A stretch of 51,465 nucleotides of DNA from Pseudomonas sp. LS-2 (lineage in GTDB: Bacteria > Pseudomonadota > Gammaproteobacteria > Pseudomonadales > Pseudomonadaceae), in the NCBI RefSeq assembly GCF_003605735.1, contig NZ_QXTJ01000009.1, positions 47,666 through 99,130 on the forward strand, read 5' to 3'. The first letter of the stretch is position 1, and every line of letters starts with the position of its first letter. Under the pieces are notes generated by a model. The model was given only the letters and a program-made list of their open reading frames with translations. It ran no database searches and was not told the origin of the DNA. Made by a program: the position numbers and the translations under genes. Shown piece after piece: positions 1 to 7,394 of the stretch.

Positions 1-1
1 C

Positions 2-268
2 CTGGTCGATCTTGTTGTGCAGGGTTTCGAACTGCCAGTGGTGGAGGCGGGTGCGGTGAACGTCGGGTTGAACGCGACCACTTCGCTCAATGAACTGCTG
101 GCGGCGTTCGAGCAGGTGGTCGGCAGTCTGCCCCCGGTCACCTATCTGCCTGCGCGATCAGGGGATATCAAGCATTCCCGAGCCAACAATCAACGGCTGC
201 TGGAGCGCTTCAACGTGTCAGAGCCGACACCGCTGAAAGTCGGGCTGGCGCGGTTGTTGGGGCGCTGA
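2..268 (+). CDS. NAD-dependent epimerase/dehydratase, C-terminal fragment
   Basis: The frame is open from the left edge, so only the last 88 residues are present; the GTG at 17 is internal. The segment ARSGDIKHSRANNQRLLERF and the preceding LNATTSLNELL stretch match the C-terminal substrate-binding end of extended SDR sugar-nucleotide epimerases (GalE/WbpP-like). The missing N-terminal part would carry the GxxGxxG NAD site and the YxxxK catalytic pair. From memory, PAO1 has an epimerase gene (PA4068) beside oprG, which agrees with this position. The exact sugar substrate cannot be told from this fragment. Confidence 0.75.
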   Translation: MVDLVVQGFELPVVEAGAVNVGLNATTSLNELLAAFEQVVGSLPPVTYLPARSGDIKHSRANNQRLLERFNVSEPTPLKVGLARLLGR

Positions 269-282
269 ATCCCGCAACGCAA

Positions 283-305
283 AAAGGCACCCTCAAGGTG
301 CCTTT
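283..305. terminator. Bidirectional rho-independent terminator
   Basis: A perfect 6-bp stem GGCACC/GGTGCC with a CTCAA loop is flanked by AAA and TTT, which extends it to 9 bp. The plus-strand tail is only TTT. The minus-strand tail is TTTTT. It sits 15 bases after the epimerase stop and can also stop transcripts arriving from oprG. Confidence 0.75.
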
Positions 306-331
306 CACGTTTGCGGACAACTGAATTCCAG

Positions 332-397
332 CAGCAGTCCGGCTTGCCGGCGGTGGGGTTTTCGAAATCGCGAACGCCCGGGAGCCAGATTGCTACA
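332..397. repeat. Degenerate REP doublet (GCCGGCGG family)
   Basis: The left arm GCAGTCCGGCTTGCCGGCGG is intact. The right arm (about 373-397) is a decayed inverse copy ending in GCCAGATTGCTACAG. It lies between the epimerase and oprG ends and resembles the better preserved copies at 20348, 21725, 42971 and 49299. Confidence 0.7.
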
Positions 398-428
398 GAG
401 AGCCATCAACCCGGGGTGGTGACGTGCC

Positions 429-1115
429 TCAGAACTTGTAACCAAACCCCACCATGTAAACCCATGGATCGACATCCACGTTGACCTTGGTGCGTCCCAC
501 ACCCAGCGCCGATGGGCCATCCAGCGACGCTTGAGTGTCGATGTCGACGTACCACACTGCAGCGTTGACCATGACTTTGTCGGTCAGCATGTAGTCCATC
601 CCGACTTGCCCCGCCCAACCCCATGAATTCTTGATGTGCAGGTTGTTCATGCCCTGACCTTTGCGGTCAGTGCTCAGGTTTTCATCGTAGAACCAGGTGT
701 AGTTCACACCCAGACCGGCGTAGGGCTGGAACTTCGAGTTCGCTTCCATCGGGTAGTACTGCAGAGACAGCGTTGGAGGCAACTGTTTGACGTCCGCCAA
801 TTTGCCATCAAGGCCGGCGCCCAGGCCCTTGAGGGCGACGGTGTGTTGGAACGGCGTGGAAGCCAGCAGTTCCACCCCAACGTGATCCGTCAGCATATAG
901 GCGAAGGTCAGGCCCAGTTGGGTATCGCTGTCCAGCGTCGCTTTGGTGCCCGGGGCCTTTACACCGTCGAACTTCAGATTGCCGCTGTCTTCGTTGGGCG
1001 CGGTAGTGGCCGCCCCCGCGCGAACAATGATGTCACCGGCCTGGTGAGCGTGGGCAATGAGAGGGACGCCGAGTGCGAGCGCAACGAGCGATGCGCCGAG
1101 CAGGGACTTGTTCAT
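429..1115 (-). CDS. oprG: OmpW-family outer membrane protein OprG
   Basis: The 228-residue protein begins with a signal peptide ending near AHAHQAG. It then shows the OmpW pattern: DIIVRAGAATTAPNEDSG, LGLTFAYMLTDHVGVELLAST, PPTLSLQYYP, YAGLGVNYTWFYDE, and a terminal aromatic residue (GFGYKF). The family forms an 8-stranded barrel with a hydrophobic channel for small nonpolar compounds. In P. aeruginosa OprG is a major, anaerobically induced porin-like protein. Position beside the epimerase and the zinc-responsive ABC cluster matches PAO1 PA4067. It appears monocistronic, with an Anr-like promoter upstream. Confidence 0.9.
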   Translation of the reverse strand: MNKSLLGASLVALALGVPLIAHAHQAGDIIVRAGAATTAPNEDSGNLKFDGVKAPGTKATLDSDTQLGLTFAYMLTDHVGVELLASTPFQHTVALKGLGAGLDGKLADVKQLPPTLSLQYYPMEANSKFQPYAGLGVNYTWFYDENLSTDRKGQGMNNLHIKNSWGWAGQVGMDYMLTDKVMVNAAVWYVDIDTQASLDGPSALGVGRTKVNVDVDPWVYMVGFGYKF

Positions 1116-1151
1116 GGGGGCTCCGTAAAGGCATTGGAAAGGGATGCCTTG

Positions 1152-1193
1152 ATGTTACGGAGTCCATGAAGCGCGGGTTTTGACCTGGCTCAA
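1152..1193 (-). promoter_or_regulatory. Candidate Anr/FNR box and -10 for oprG
   Basis: Positions 1180-1193 hold TTGACCTGGCTCAA, a TTGA-N6-TCAA palindrome close to the Anr/FNR consensus TTGATN4ATCAA. On the minus strand a -10-like TAACAT lies at 1157-1152. If this is the -10, the box centre falls at about -41.5, the usual spacing of a class II FNR-type activator. OprG of P. aeruginosa is known to be Anr-dependent. The box and spacing are seen; the function is inferred. Confidence 0.5.
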
Positions 1194-1214
1194 TGAAACG
1201 TTGATCAGAACGCA

Positions 1215-1282
1215 CGTAGCGGCACGGCTTGCGGGCGGAGGGGGCCTTGAAATCACCACCGTCGGCAAGCCGTGCTGCTACA
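1215..1282. repeat. REP doublet (GCCGGCGG family)
   Basis: The inverted arms are GTAGCGGCACGGCTTGCGGG and its partner GTCGGCAAGCCGTGCTGCTA, separated by about 20 bases. The repeat lies between the divergent oprG promoter and the end of the DUF3299 gene. Confidence 0.8.
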
Positions 1283-1305
1283 AGAATTGTTCGGTGAGTA
1301 GTCGC

Positions 1306-1827
1306 TCACTGGTCCGGCAGCTCATACACCAGAATCTTGTCGGCCTCCATTTGATACCCGGCATCGGCCAGCTCGCTGGTCGATGATTTGACCTGCATTG
1401 GCCCCTCGATCCAGTAGGGTTGGTACAGTTCGTCGACCTTCACGCCCAGCTCGCTGGTGACGTGGACGATCTGGTTCGGCGGCGGCGGTGGGACGTGGAT
1501 GCAGGCGCCGAAGTAAGGCACCAGCAGAAACTCCGTTACCCGGCCTTCTTCGCTGACCTCCAGCGGCACGATATAGCCCGGCAGCCGCACCATCTGGCCA
1601 TCCAGCGATTTGACCACCGGTGCATGGGGTGCCAGTTGATGTGCCGCAGGGGCTGATTCCACTGAAAGCGCGTCGGCCATTTTCGACAGGTCGTGAATGG
1701 GCGCCGTGATCAGCTTCACCGGCGGCGCATCGGGCGGGATCATCTCCTGCCAGGTCAACACGCGCAGGTCCTGCGCCCATATCGGGGTCACGATCAACAA
1801 TGACAACAGCACCCACAACGCTCGCAT
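1306..1827 (-). CDS. DUF3299 exported protein of the zinc-responsive ABC cluster
   Basis: The 173-residue protein starts at the ATG at 1827, giving the signal peptide MRALWVLLSLLIVTPIWAQ. The body carries the DUF3299 signature LPGYIVPLEVSEEGRVTEFL followed by LVPYFGACIHVPPPPPNQIV, with a conserved Cys and His. It is the last gene of the unit zrgA-like/ATPase/permease/DUF3299, 10 bases after the permease stop. It corresponds to PA4066 by context. Its biochemical role is unknown; a periplasmic partner of the ABC transporter in zinc homeostasis is an inference from operon and regulation. Confidence 0.8.
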   Translation of the reverse strand: MRALWVLLSLLIVTPIWAQDLRVLTWQEMIPPDAPPVKLITAPIHDLSKMADALSVESAPAAHQLAPHAPVVKSLDGQMVRLPGYIVPLEVSEEGRVTEFLLVPYFGACIHVPPPPPNQIVHVTSELGVKVDELYQPYWIEGPMQVKSSTSELADAGYQMEADKILVYELPDQ

Positions 1828-1837
1828 CAGAACATCC

Positions 1838-3103
1838 TCACAAACGAATCGACAGGCCATCGGCCAACGACTGGCGATACGCGCGCCAGGCTGGCACCAC
1901 GCCCATCAGCAGTGCTGCGCCTAGAATGCCACCCAGCAGCGTCCATTCATAAGCGCTGGGCAGGGACAGCGGCAAGTACAAACCGTAGTTGGCCTGCACG
2001 TAACCTTGAGCGGCGGCGATGCCGACGTACAGCAACGCCAGACCGCTGACCGCGCCAGCCAGTGCCAGGGCGAAGGCTTCCAGAATCAACAGACTGGCGA
2101 TATGCCAAGGCCGAGCGCCGACAGAACGCAGAATGGCCATTTCCCTACGACGCTCGTTCAGGCTGGTGAGAATCGCCGTCAGCATCCCGATCAGGCCCGT
2201 CAGCACCACGAACAGAGAGATCACGAACAGGGCTTTCTCGGCAGTGCCCATCAGGCTCCACAGTTCCTGCAACGCCACGCCGGGGAGAATCGCGAGCATC
2301 GGTTCGCCGCGGAATTCGTTGATCTCCCGCTGCAGGGCGAAGGTTGAGATCTTGTTGTTCAGCCCAAGCATGAACGCAGTGATCGCGGTAGGTGTGAGGT
2401 CCATGTTGCGCGCCTGATCGGCCGTGATCCTTCCAGCGCCTTGAGCGGGAACGCCGTTATGCCAGTCGATGTGAATCGCTTCCATGCCGCCGAGACTGAT
2501 GTGCAACGTGCGGTCCACCGGCGTGCCGGTGCGCTTGAGAATGCCGACGACGGTAAATGGCTTATCGTCATGTTTGACCAGGCTCACCACCGCCACACCA
2601 TGGGCCAGCACCAGTTTGTCGCCGAGTTTGTAATGCAGTGCATCGGCCACTTCTGCGCCCAGTACCACCTCGAAAGGGTCGGTGGCAAAGGGGCGGCCAT
2701 CGGCCATTTCCAGATGCTGCTGGCGGCCGTACTGGTAATGCTCGAAATACGATTCGTTGGTGCCCATCACCCGATAGCCGCGATGGCTGTCGCCCAGGGA
2801 AATCGGGATCGCCCATTTCACCTGTCTGCTGTTGGCAAAATGCTCGAAGCTGTGCCAGCGAATGTTGTTGGTGGCGTTGCCGATGCGAAACACCGAGTAC
2901 AGCAACAGATTCACCGATCCCGAACGCGCACCCACGATAAGGTCGGTGCCGCTGATGGTGCTGGCGAAGCTGGCGCGGGCTTCGGTGCGCACGCGCTCCA
3001 CCGCCAATAACAGGCAGACCGACAAAGCGATGGCGAAGGCCGTGAGAAAAGCGGTAAAGCGGCGGTTGGCGAGACTGGCCAGCGCCAGGCGAAGAAGATA
3101 CAT
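1838..3103 (-). CDS. FtsX/MacB-type ABC transporter permease
   Basis: The 421-residue protein uses the ATG at 3103, one base after the ATPase stop. It has an N-terminal membrane segment (about 12-35, FTAFLTAFAIALSVCLLLAV), a large periplasmic MacB-PCD-like domain, and three C-terminal helices in the FtsX pattern (ALFVISLFVVLTGLIGML, SLLILEAFALALAGAVSG, LLGGILGAALLMGVVPAWRA). Such permeases usually work as mechanotransmitters or lipoprotein-type exporters rather than as importers. Here the gene sits in a Zur-boxed unit matching PA4065. What it moves is not known. Confidence 0.88.
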   Translation of the reverse strand: MYLLRLALASLANRRFTAFLTAFAIALSVCLLLAVERVRTEARASFASTISGTDLIVGARSGSVNLLLYSVFRIGNATNNIRWHSFEHFANSRQVKWAIPISLGDSHRGYRVMGTNESYFEHYQYGRQQHLEMADGRPFATDPFEVVLGAEVADALHYKLGDKLVLAHGVAVVSLVKHDDKPFTVVGILKRTGTPVDRTLHISLGGMEAIHIDWHNGVPAQGAGRITADQARNMDLTPTAITAFMLGLNNKISTFALQREINEFRGEPMLAILPGVALQELWSLMGTAEKALFVISLFVVLTGLIGMLTAILTSLNERRREMAILRSVGARPWHIASLLILEAFALALAGAVSGLALLYVGIAAAQGYVQANYGLYLPLSLPSAYEWTLLGGILGAALLMGVVPAWRAYRQSLADGLSIRL

Positions 3104-3104
3104 C

Positions 3105-3815
3105 TCAAACCTCGGTGACGACGGCGGCGCGATTGAGTTCGGCCAGCGACAGATGACGGTCGAACAGCGGTGCCAGGCTCTGATCATGGCTGACGAACAA
3201 CAGGCTGGCGCCCGCCTCGCGGCATTCGGCGAACAACAACTGGAGGAACGCTTCGCGGGCGTCGGCGTCGAGGGCCGACGTGGGTTCGTCAGCGATGACC
3301 AGTTCAGGCTGACCGATCAGTGCGCGCGCGGCGGCGACCCGCTGTTGTTGGCCGATGGACAGCGAGTCGGCGCGACGGCCGAGCAATTGCGGATCTTTCA
3401 GGCCCAGATGCGCGAGCAACGTCGCGGCGGCCACATCGACGCTGCCATGGCGTTGCGTCGCCCTTTGCGCACGCAGTTTAGAAAAGTGGCAGGGCAACTC
3501 GACGTTCTCGCGCACCGACAGAAACGGCAGCAGGTTGAACTGCTGGAAGATATAACCGGTGTGATCGACCCGGAAGCGATCGCGGGCGCCCGCCGACAGT
3601 TGCGTCAGTTCCTGGCCAAGCAGACGAATGCTCCCACGGTTGGGTGTCTGTACGCCGCCCAGCAATCCCAGCAACGTTGTTTTGCCGCTGCCGCTTGGGC
3701 CTTTGAGAAAAAGCGTTTCGCCAGCTTCCAGACGAAATGCCGGTACATCCAGCAACTCTGGATGGCCCGGCCAGGCAAAGCCGAGATTGGACAGTTCGAT
3801 AAGTGCTTGAGTCAT
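3105..3815 (-). CDS. ABC transporter ATP-binding protein (LolD/MacB-like)
   Basis: The 236-residue protein has Walker A GPSGSGKTTL (about 39-48), the Q-loop IFQQFNLLPFLSVRENV, signature LSIGQQQRVAAARAL, and Walker B LVIADEPTSALD followed by the H-loop FVSHDQ. The type is that of the LolD/MacB/FtsE group, which pairs with FtsX-fold permeases, and the partner gene is immediately downstream. It lies 64 bases after the ZrgA-like gene. It matches PA4064 in PAO1, reported as zinc-responsive. Confidence 0.92.
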   Translation of the reverse strand: MTQALIELSNLGFAWPGHPELLDVPAFRLEAGETLFLKGPSGSGKTTLLGLLGGVQTPNRGSIRLLGQELTQLSAGARDRFRVDHTGYIFQQFNLLPFLSVRENVELPCHFSKLRAQRATQRHGSVDVAAATLLAHLGLKDPQLLGRRADSLSIGQQQRVAAARALIGQPELVIADEPTSALDADAREAFLQLLFAECREAGASLLFVSHDQSLAPLFDRHLSLAELNRAAVVTEV

Positions 3816-3879
3816 GGCCTCAGTCGCTTCTCAATAGTGAACGACCGGGAAGTCCCGGTCGCATGTGAAGCCATGTTGG

Positions 3880-4440
3880 TTAAAACTTGACCACTGGGTT
3901 GCTCGGGCGAACTTCCGCGCCCATCTGGCGTTTCGGTGTCACCAGTTGTACCTGAATGGTCTGAGTGGCCGGGAAGCTTTTGAACAGTTGGGTCAGGTCC
4001 AGTTTGTTCAGCACTGCCGGGACGTTGCAGGTGAACTGGTAGTGACCGTGGATTTCGCTGTGCTCGTGTTCGTCAGCATCGCCGTCGTCGTCCTTGTCGC
4101 CAAACAGCGGGCTTTCCAGCTTCTGTTTGGTCACCGTGCAACCTGCCGCTTCGGGAATGCTGAACAGACCGTGGGGCTTGAGCAACGTTTCGCGTGCCTG
4201 CGCCAGGGTCGCCTTGTCTGCATCGGAAGTGGCGGCATGTTCGAAGCCGACGATGTTCATCGCCGGAGTGTCCAATTCCAGCTCCAGCGTACGGCCGTCA
4301 AGCGCCATGTCCAGTCGCGCGACGCCGTGCACATGCGCGCCGAGGCTGCCGTGCTCATGATCGTGGTCATGTTCATCGGCAGCGTGAGCGAGAGCAAGGG
4401 GCAGTAGCGCGAAGGGCAGGGCGAGAAACAGACGACGCAT
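3880..4440 (-). CDS. ZrgA-family (DUF2796) periplasmic zinc protein
   Basis: The 186-residue protein has a signal peptide MRRLFLALPFALLPLALAHA followed at once by a His/Asp-rich metal-binding run (DEHDHDHEHG) and GAHVHGVARLDMALDG, the DUF2796 start. A second acidic His patch, DKDDDGDADEHEHSEIHGHY, lies near residues 116-135. The family is linked to zinc uptake under limitation (ZrgA of Vibrio). It heads the four-gene unit and corresponds to PA4063. The Zur-like palindrome at 4471-4492 ends 31 bases before the start codon, which fits repression at replete zinc. Confidence 0.88.
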   Translation of the reverse strand: MRRLFLALPFALLPLALAHAADEHDHDHEHGSLGAHVHGVARLDMALDGRTLELELDTPAMNIVGFEHAATSDADKATLAQARETLLKPHGLFSIPEAAGCTVTKQKLESPLFGDKDDDGDADEHEHSEIHGHYQFTCNVPAVLNKLDLTQLFKSFPATQTIQVQLVTPKRQMGAEVRPSNPVVKF

Positions 4441-4470
4441 AGGGGAGGGCTCCGAAGAAGAATGGAAAAG

Positions 4471-4492
4471 TTGTTATGTGATCTTATAACAA
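4471..4492. promoter_or_regulatory. Zur-like operator
   Basis: Arms TTGTTAT (4471-4477) and ATAACAA (4486-4492) form a perfect inverted repeat, and the 8-base spacer has a palindromic GATC core. The segment also aligns with the gammaproteobacterial Zur consensus around TATAACA. It lies between the zrgA-like gene and the gene at 4604, so it could control both, but the zinc-related gene is the likely target. Confidence 0.7.
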
Positions 4493-4603
4493 GCAGTCAC
4501 GCCGTTTATTAACTTTTTTGCCATGGCGCAGCATCAGGTGATTACGTGCAGCGTGGGGAGTCCTGTGGGACCATGCCGCTCAGTCAACCAGAGGACACAC
4601 ATC

Positions 4604-4960
4604 ATGCTGCGAATCCGTGGAACCGTCGGCGATCTGGCCGTGGATCTGACCGTGGAAATGGACGAAAGCGATTGGGCTCGGCTGGGCACGCAACTGGCCG
4701 TGCAATTGCAGGAAAGCAAACCCGCAAGCGAGTCAGCGACCAAGCCGGTTGCGAGTCGCAACGACGCGGTCTGGGATATTGCTCAGGACCTGCTGCGCAA
4801 GGCTGGGCACATGAGCGGGCCGGACCTGCTCGGGCAACTGGAAGGGCTGGCGGGAAGTACGGCGGCGGGCAAGCGCCTGATGGTGCGCATGCGCCATAGC
4901 GCCAACGTGAAGGTTGAGAGCCATGGCGATGCGCCGGAGTATTACTGGGTCGATCAGTAA
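4604..4960 (+). CDS. Conserved hypothetical protein, 118 aa
   Basis: The start chosen is the ATG at 4604, 7 bases after an AGAGGA ribosome-binding site; the longer frame upstream has no such signal and crosses the regulatory region. The protein MLRIRGTVGDLAVDLTVEMD has a beta-rich N-terminus, a low-complexity linker (about 40-55), and a C-terminal basic helical part (AAGKRLMVRMRHSANVKVE) ending EYYWVDQ. No signal peptide or membrane segment is seen. It is convergent with cnoX and the two stop regions overlap by 7 bases. It occupies the PA4062 position. The function is unknown. Confidence 0.75.
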   Translation: MLRIRGTVGDLAVDLTVEMDESDWARLGTQLAVQLQESKPASESATKPVASRNDAVWDIAQDLLRKAGHMSGPDLLGQLEGLAGSTAAGKRLMVRMRHSANVKVESHGDAPEYYWVDQ

Positions 4961-5826
4961 AGCGCGGCAAACAACTTGCGGCGGTAGGTCGTGACCAGCG
5001 GGTGATCGTTGCCCAGCAGGTCGAATACCTGCAGCAAGGTCTTGTGTGGCTGACCTTCGTTGTAGCTGCGATTGCGGATGAACAGCTTGAGCAGACCTTC
5101 CAGCGCAGCGTCGTATTGCTGACGGGACAATTGATGAATCGCCAGTTGATGCGCGGCTTCGTCGTCCTGCGGGTTCTGCGCCAGGCGGGTCTTCAGGTCG
5201 GCCACATCAGGCAAGGATCTGGCTTCGCCGAGGAAGGTCAGTTGAGCTTTCGCACCGGCCAGCGCGGCCTTGTGATCGTCGCTCTTGACCGCATCCAGCA
5301 CGGTACGCGCTTCGTTCAGCTCGCCGCGCTCAGCCAGGCAGCGTGCGTATAGAATCAACGCGGCGGCGTTGGTGTTGTCCTCGGCCAGAATGGTCTGCAG
5401 CACCGCTTCGGCTTCAGCGAAATGGCTGGCGGCGAACATCTCCTGAGCGGTTTGCAGCGGATCGGCCGCAGCGGGTGGCGGCATCTGCACATGAGGTTCG
5501 AGCAGCGCGCGAATTTGCGATTCAGGCTGCGCGCCGGCAAAGCCGTCCACCGGCTGACCATCCTTGAACAGCACCACGGTCGGCAGGCTGCGAATGCCGA
5601 AGCGGGCAACGATGTCCTGCTCGGCGTCGCAGTCGACCTTGGCCAGCAGCAACTCGCCCTGATAGCTCTCGGCGATTTGCTGCAGCAGCGGCATCAGCAC
5701 TTTGCACGGCGCGCACCACTCGGCCCAGAAATCCACCAGCACTGGTTTGTGAAAGGAGTTCTCGATGACCAACTGATCGAAAGTGGCAGTGGTCGCATCG
5801 AAGATGTACGGCGTGTCCTGGCTCAT
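4954..5826 (-). CDS. cnoX: CnoX/YbbN-type thioredoxin-TPR co-chaperone
   Basis: The 290-residue protein starts at the ATG at 5826 (MSQDTPYIFD). Residues 8-115 form a thioredoxin domain with active site WCAPC (37-41) and cis-Pro loop SLPTVVLF. Residues about 120-290 are TPR helices (AQEMFAASHFAEAEAVLQTI, AAHQLAIHQLSRQQYDAALE). E. coli CnoX protects clients from oxidation and hands them to chaperones, and it lacks the first active-site Cys. Here both Cys are present, so real thiol-disulfide activity is possible. It corresponds to PA4061. Confidence 0.9.
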   Translation of the reverse strand: MSQDTPYIFDATTATFDQLVIENSFHKPVLVDFWAEWCAPCKVLMPLLQQIAESYQGELLLAKVDCDAEQDIVARFGIRSLPTVVLFKDGQPVDGFAGAQPESQIRALLEPHVQMPPPAAADPLQTAQEMFAASHFAEAEAVLQTILAEDNTNAAALILYARCLAERGELNEARTVLDAVKSDDHKAALAGAKAQLTFLGEARSLPDVADLKTRLAQNPQDDEAAHQLAIHQLSRQQYDAALEGLLKLFIRNRSYNEGQPHKTLLQVFDLLGNDHPLVTTYRRKLFAALY

Positions 5827-5936
5827 CGTAACTCTCGAAAAAAGGCTCAATGGCGCCAACTATAAAGGGCTGGCGGGATTGTCGGAAGCGGGGTGGGGGT
5901 ATCTGCGCGTAATACGTGTCCTGCGCAGTGGCTTTT

Positions 5937-6100
5937 GATTCTGGCCGAAGGCCGTAGGAGCAAGCTTGCTCGCGATCTGCCGAGAACCGGCAGTAAAACC
6001 GGACAATCTGGCGGCTCAGGCATACCGCATCTGCCGGGATTGCTGCCGGTTCCCGGCAGATCGTCGGCAAGCCGGACTCCCACGGCCTCTGGCCAGAGTC
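5937..6100. repeat. Extended inverted repeat built on REP arms
   Basis: The outer arms GATTCTGGCCGAAGGCCGTA (5937 onward) and the inverse of CGGCCTCTGGCCAGAGTC (ending about 6100) pair imperfectly over about 24 bases. Inside lie a REP-like GGAGCAAGCTTGCTCGCGATC, two copies of a CTGCCGG-AACCGGCAG type palindrome, and GATCGTCGGCAAGCCGGACTCC. It fills most of the 292-base gap between cnoX and the methyltransferase. No promoter or gene was recognised in this gap. Confidence 0.65.
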
Positions 6101-6118
6101 AAAACCGGCGCAATCAGG

Positions 6119-6772
6119 TCAACGCACCGCGTGATACAGGCTCACGTTGCGAAACTCCCAGGGCTCCGCCAGATCCGGCAAGGTCAGCGCTTCAAGAATC
6201 CCCAGTCGCTCATAAGCCGCATGCTGAAAATCCCGCACCCGTGAATCCGCCACCAGCGCCTGTTTGCCGCGACTCAGAAACTGGTCCAGCAACGGCAGGT
6301 TAGCGCGGTCGTACAGCACGTCGGCCACCAGAATCAGATCGAAACGGTCGTCTTCGGCGAAGAAGTCCGCCGAGTAATTGAGCGTGACGCCGTTGAGTTC
6401 AGCGTTGGCCTTGCACGATGCGATGGCAACGGGATCAAGATCGCATGCCACCACTTCCAGCGCGCCCGCCTTCATCGCGGCGATTCCCGCAACACCCGAG
6501 CCCGCGCCAAAATCCAGCACGCGCTTGCCCTCGACCCAATGCCGATGCGCGGCCAGAAAACGTGCCATTGCCAGGCCACTGGCCCAGCAGAAACTCCAGT
6601 AGGGTGGTTCCTCGAGGATGCGCCGTGTCTCTTCCGGGCTGAAGGCACGGTCCATATTGTCCGCGTCGATCAGCCATAATTTGAGATTGGTCCCCGGTAG
6701 CGGCTCTGCAACCAGTCTGGCGTCGCCCAACAAATCGCTCAGTGCCGCCTGCAGATGGGGCGGGGGTGTCAT
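6119..6772 (-). CDS. Class I SAM-dependent methyltransferase (EtfB-KMT-like)
   Basis: The 217-residue protein shows motif I VLDFGAGSGVAGIAAMKAG, the acidic post-motif VVACDLDP, and motif IV FDLILVADVLYD. The layout, with an N-terminal PPYWSFCWASGLAMARFL element before motif I, is that of the METTL20/EtfB lysine methyltransferase group. That would make ETF beta a likely substrate, although small-molecule methylation is not excluded. Its start overlaps the YbaY-like lipoprotein stop by 4 bases (ATGA), so it is translationally coupled as the second gene of that pair. It matches PA4058 by position. Confidence 0.8.
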   Translation of the reverse strand: MTPPPHLQAALSDLLGDARLVAEPLPGTNLKLWLIDADNMDRAFSPEETRRILEEPPYWSFCWASGLAMARFLAAHRHWVEGKRVLDFGAGSGVAGIAAMKAGALEVVACDLDPVAIASCKANAELNGVTLNYSADFFAEDDRFDLILVADVLYDRANLPLLDQFLSRGKQALVADSRVRDFQHAAYERLGILEALTLPDLAEPWEFRNVSLYHAVR

Positions 6773-7221
6773 GGTGCGGTGACGAATTGCAGCTGGCCCA
6801 GCGATTGGGTGTCAGGCTTGGCGATCAACACCGACGGCAAATGGAGGATCAACTGCCCCGACTGGCTGGCGCGGCCACGCAGTTCAACGCGCGCGCCTTG
6901 CGGAAAGGCTTCCGGGTTGAAGCGCAACTGGAACGGCAGCGACTGGTTGTTCCCCGTCAGCTTGGTGCTGCTCAGCAGTTTTTGCGGGCGATTGCGGTCG
7001 TCGATGACCAGCAAGGCCAGTTCCACCTCCGCGCCTGCTGGCACGCCGAGCAGTTGGCCGCTCAATTCGCGCTGATAAGGCAGCAGCGGGCCCGGACCTT
7101 CCGGCAGTTTGATCGCATTGGGCGCAGGTTTGGCGGGGGTGGCGGGCTTGGGCGGCTCAGCGGTGCTACAGGCGGCGAGCAGGCCGACCAGGCTGATTAC
7201 AGCGAGCGAACGTAGCGTCAT
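6769..7221 (-). CDS. YbaY-family lipoprotein
   Basis: The 150-residue protein has a lipoprotein signal ending LLAAC at Cys18 and a Pro/Lys-rich tether (EPPKPATPAKPAP). It then has a single YscW/YbaY-type beta domain with ELSGQLLGVPAGAEVELALLVI and LPFQLRFNPEAFPQGARVELRG. YbaY-type proteins are envelope lipoproteins of poorly known role; YscW is a secretin pilotin. No secretion genes lie nearby. It is the first gene of a pair with the methyltransferase and is divergent from nrdR. Confidence 0.82.
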   Translation of the reverse strand: MTLRSLAVISLVGLLAACSTAEPPKPATPAKPAPNAIKLPEGPGPLLPYQRELSGQLLGVPAGAEVELALLVIDDRNRPQKLLSSTKLTGNNQSLPFQLRFNPEAFPQGARVELRGRASQSGQLILHLPSVLIAKPDTQSLGQLQFVTAP

Positions 7222-7337
7222 GAACGGCTCCGGCAGAAACAGAATCGATTGGGATATGCGAGATATGACGCAGTATCGCCGAGGGTGACAGCTTTCGCTG
7301 CACCGGATGCGCGTCTATATACCTCAAACCCCAAGAC

Positions 7338-7365
7338 TTGTCTTGCCGGCGGGATGCGCTACCAT
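7338..7365 (+). promoter_or_regulatory. Candidate sigma-70 promoter of nrdR
   Basis: A -35-like TTGTCT at 7338-7343 and a -10-like TACCAT at 7360-7365 are separated by 16 bases. The -10 ends 29 bases before the nrdR ATG. This would drive the nrdR-ribD-ribE-ribBA block. It is a visual match only. Confidence 0.4.
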
Positions 7366-7394
7366 GGCCCTCCCTTTTTTTGTTGCCTGCCACC

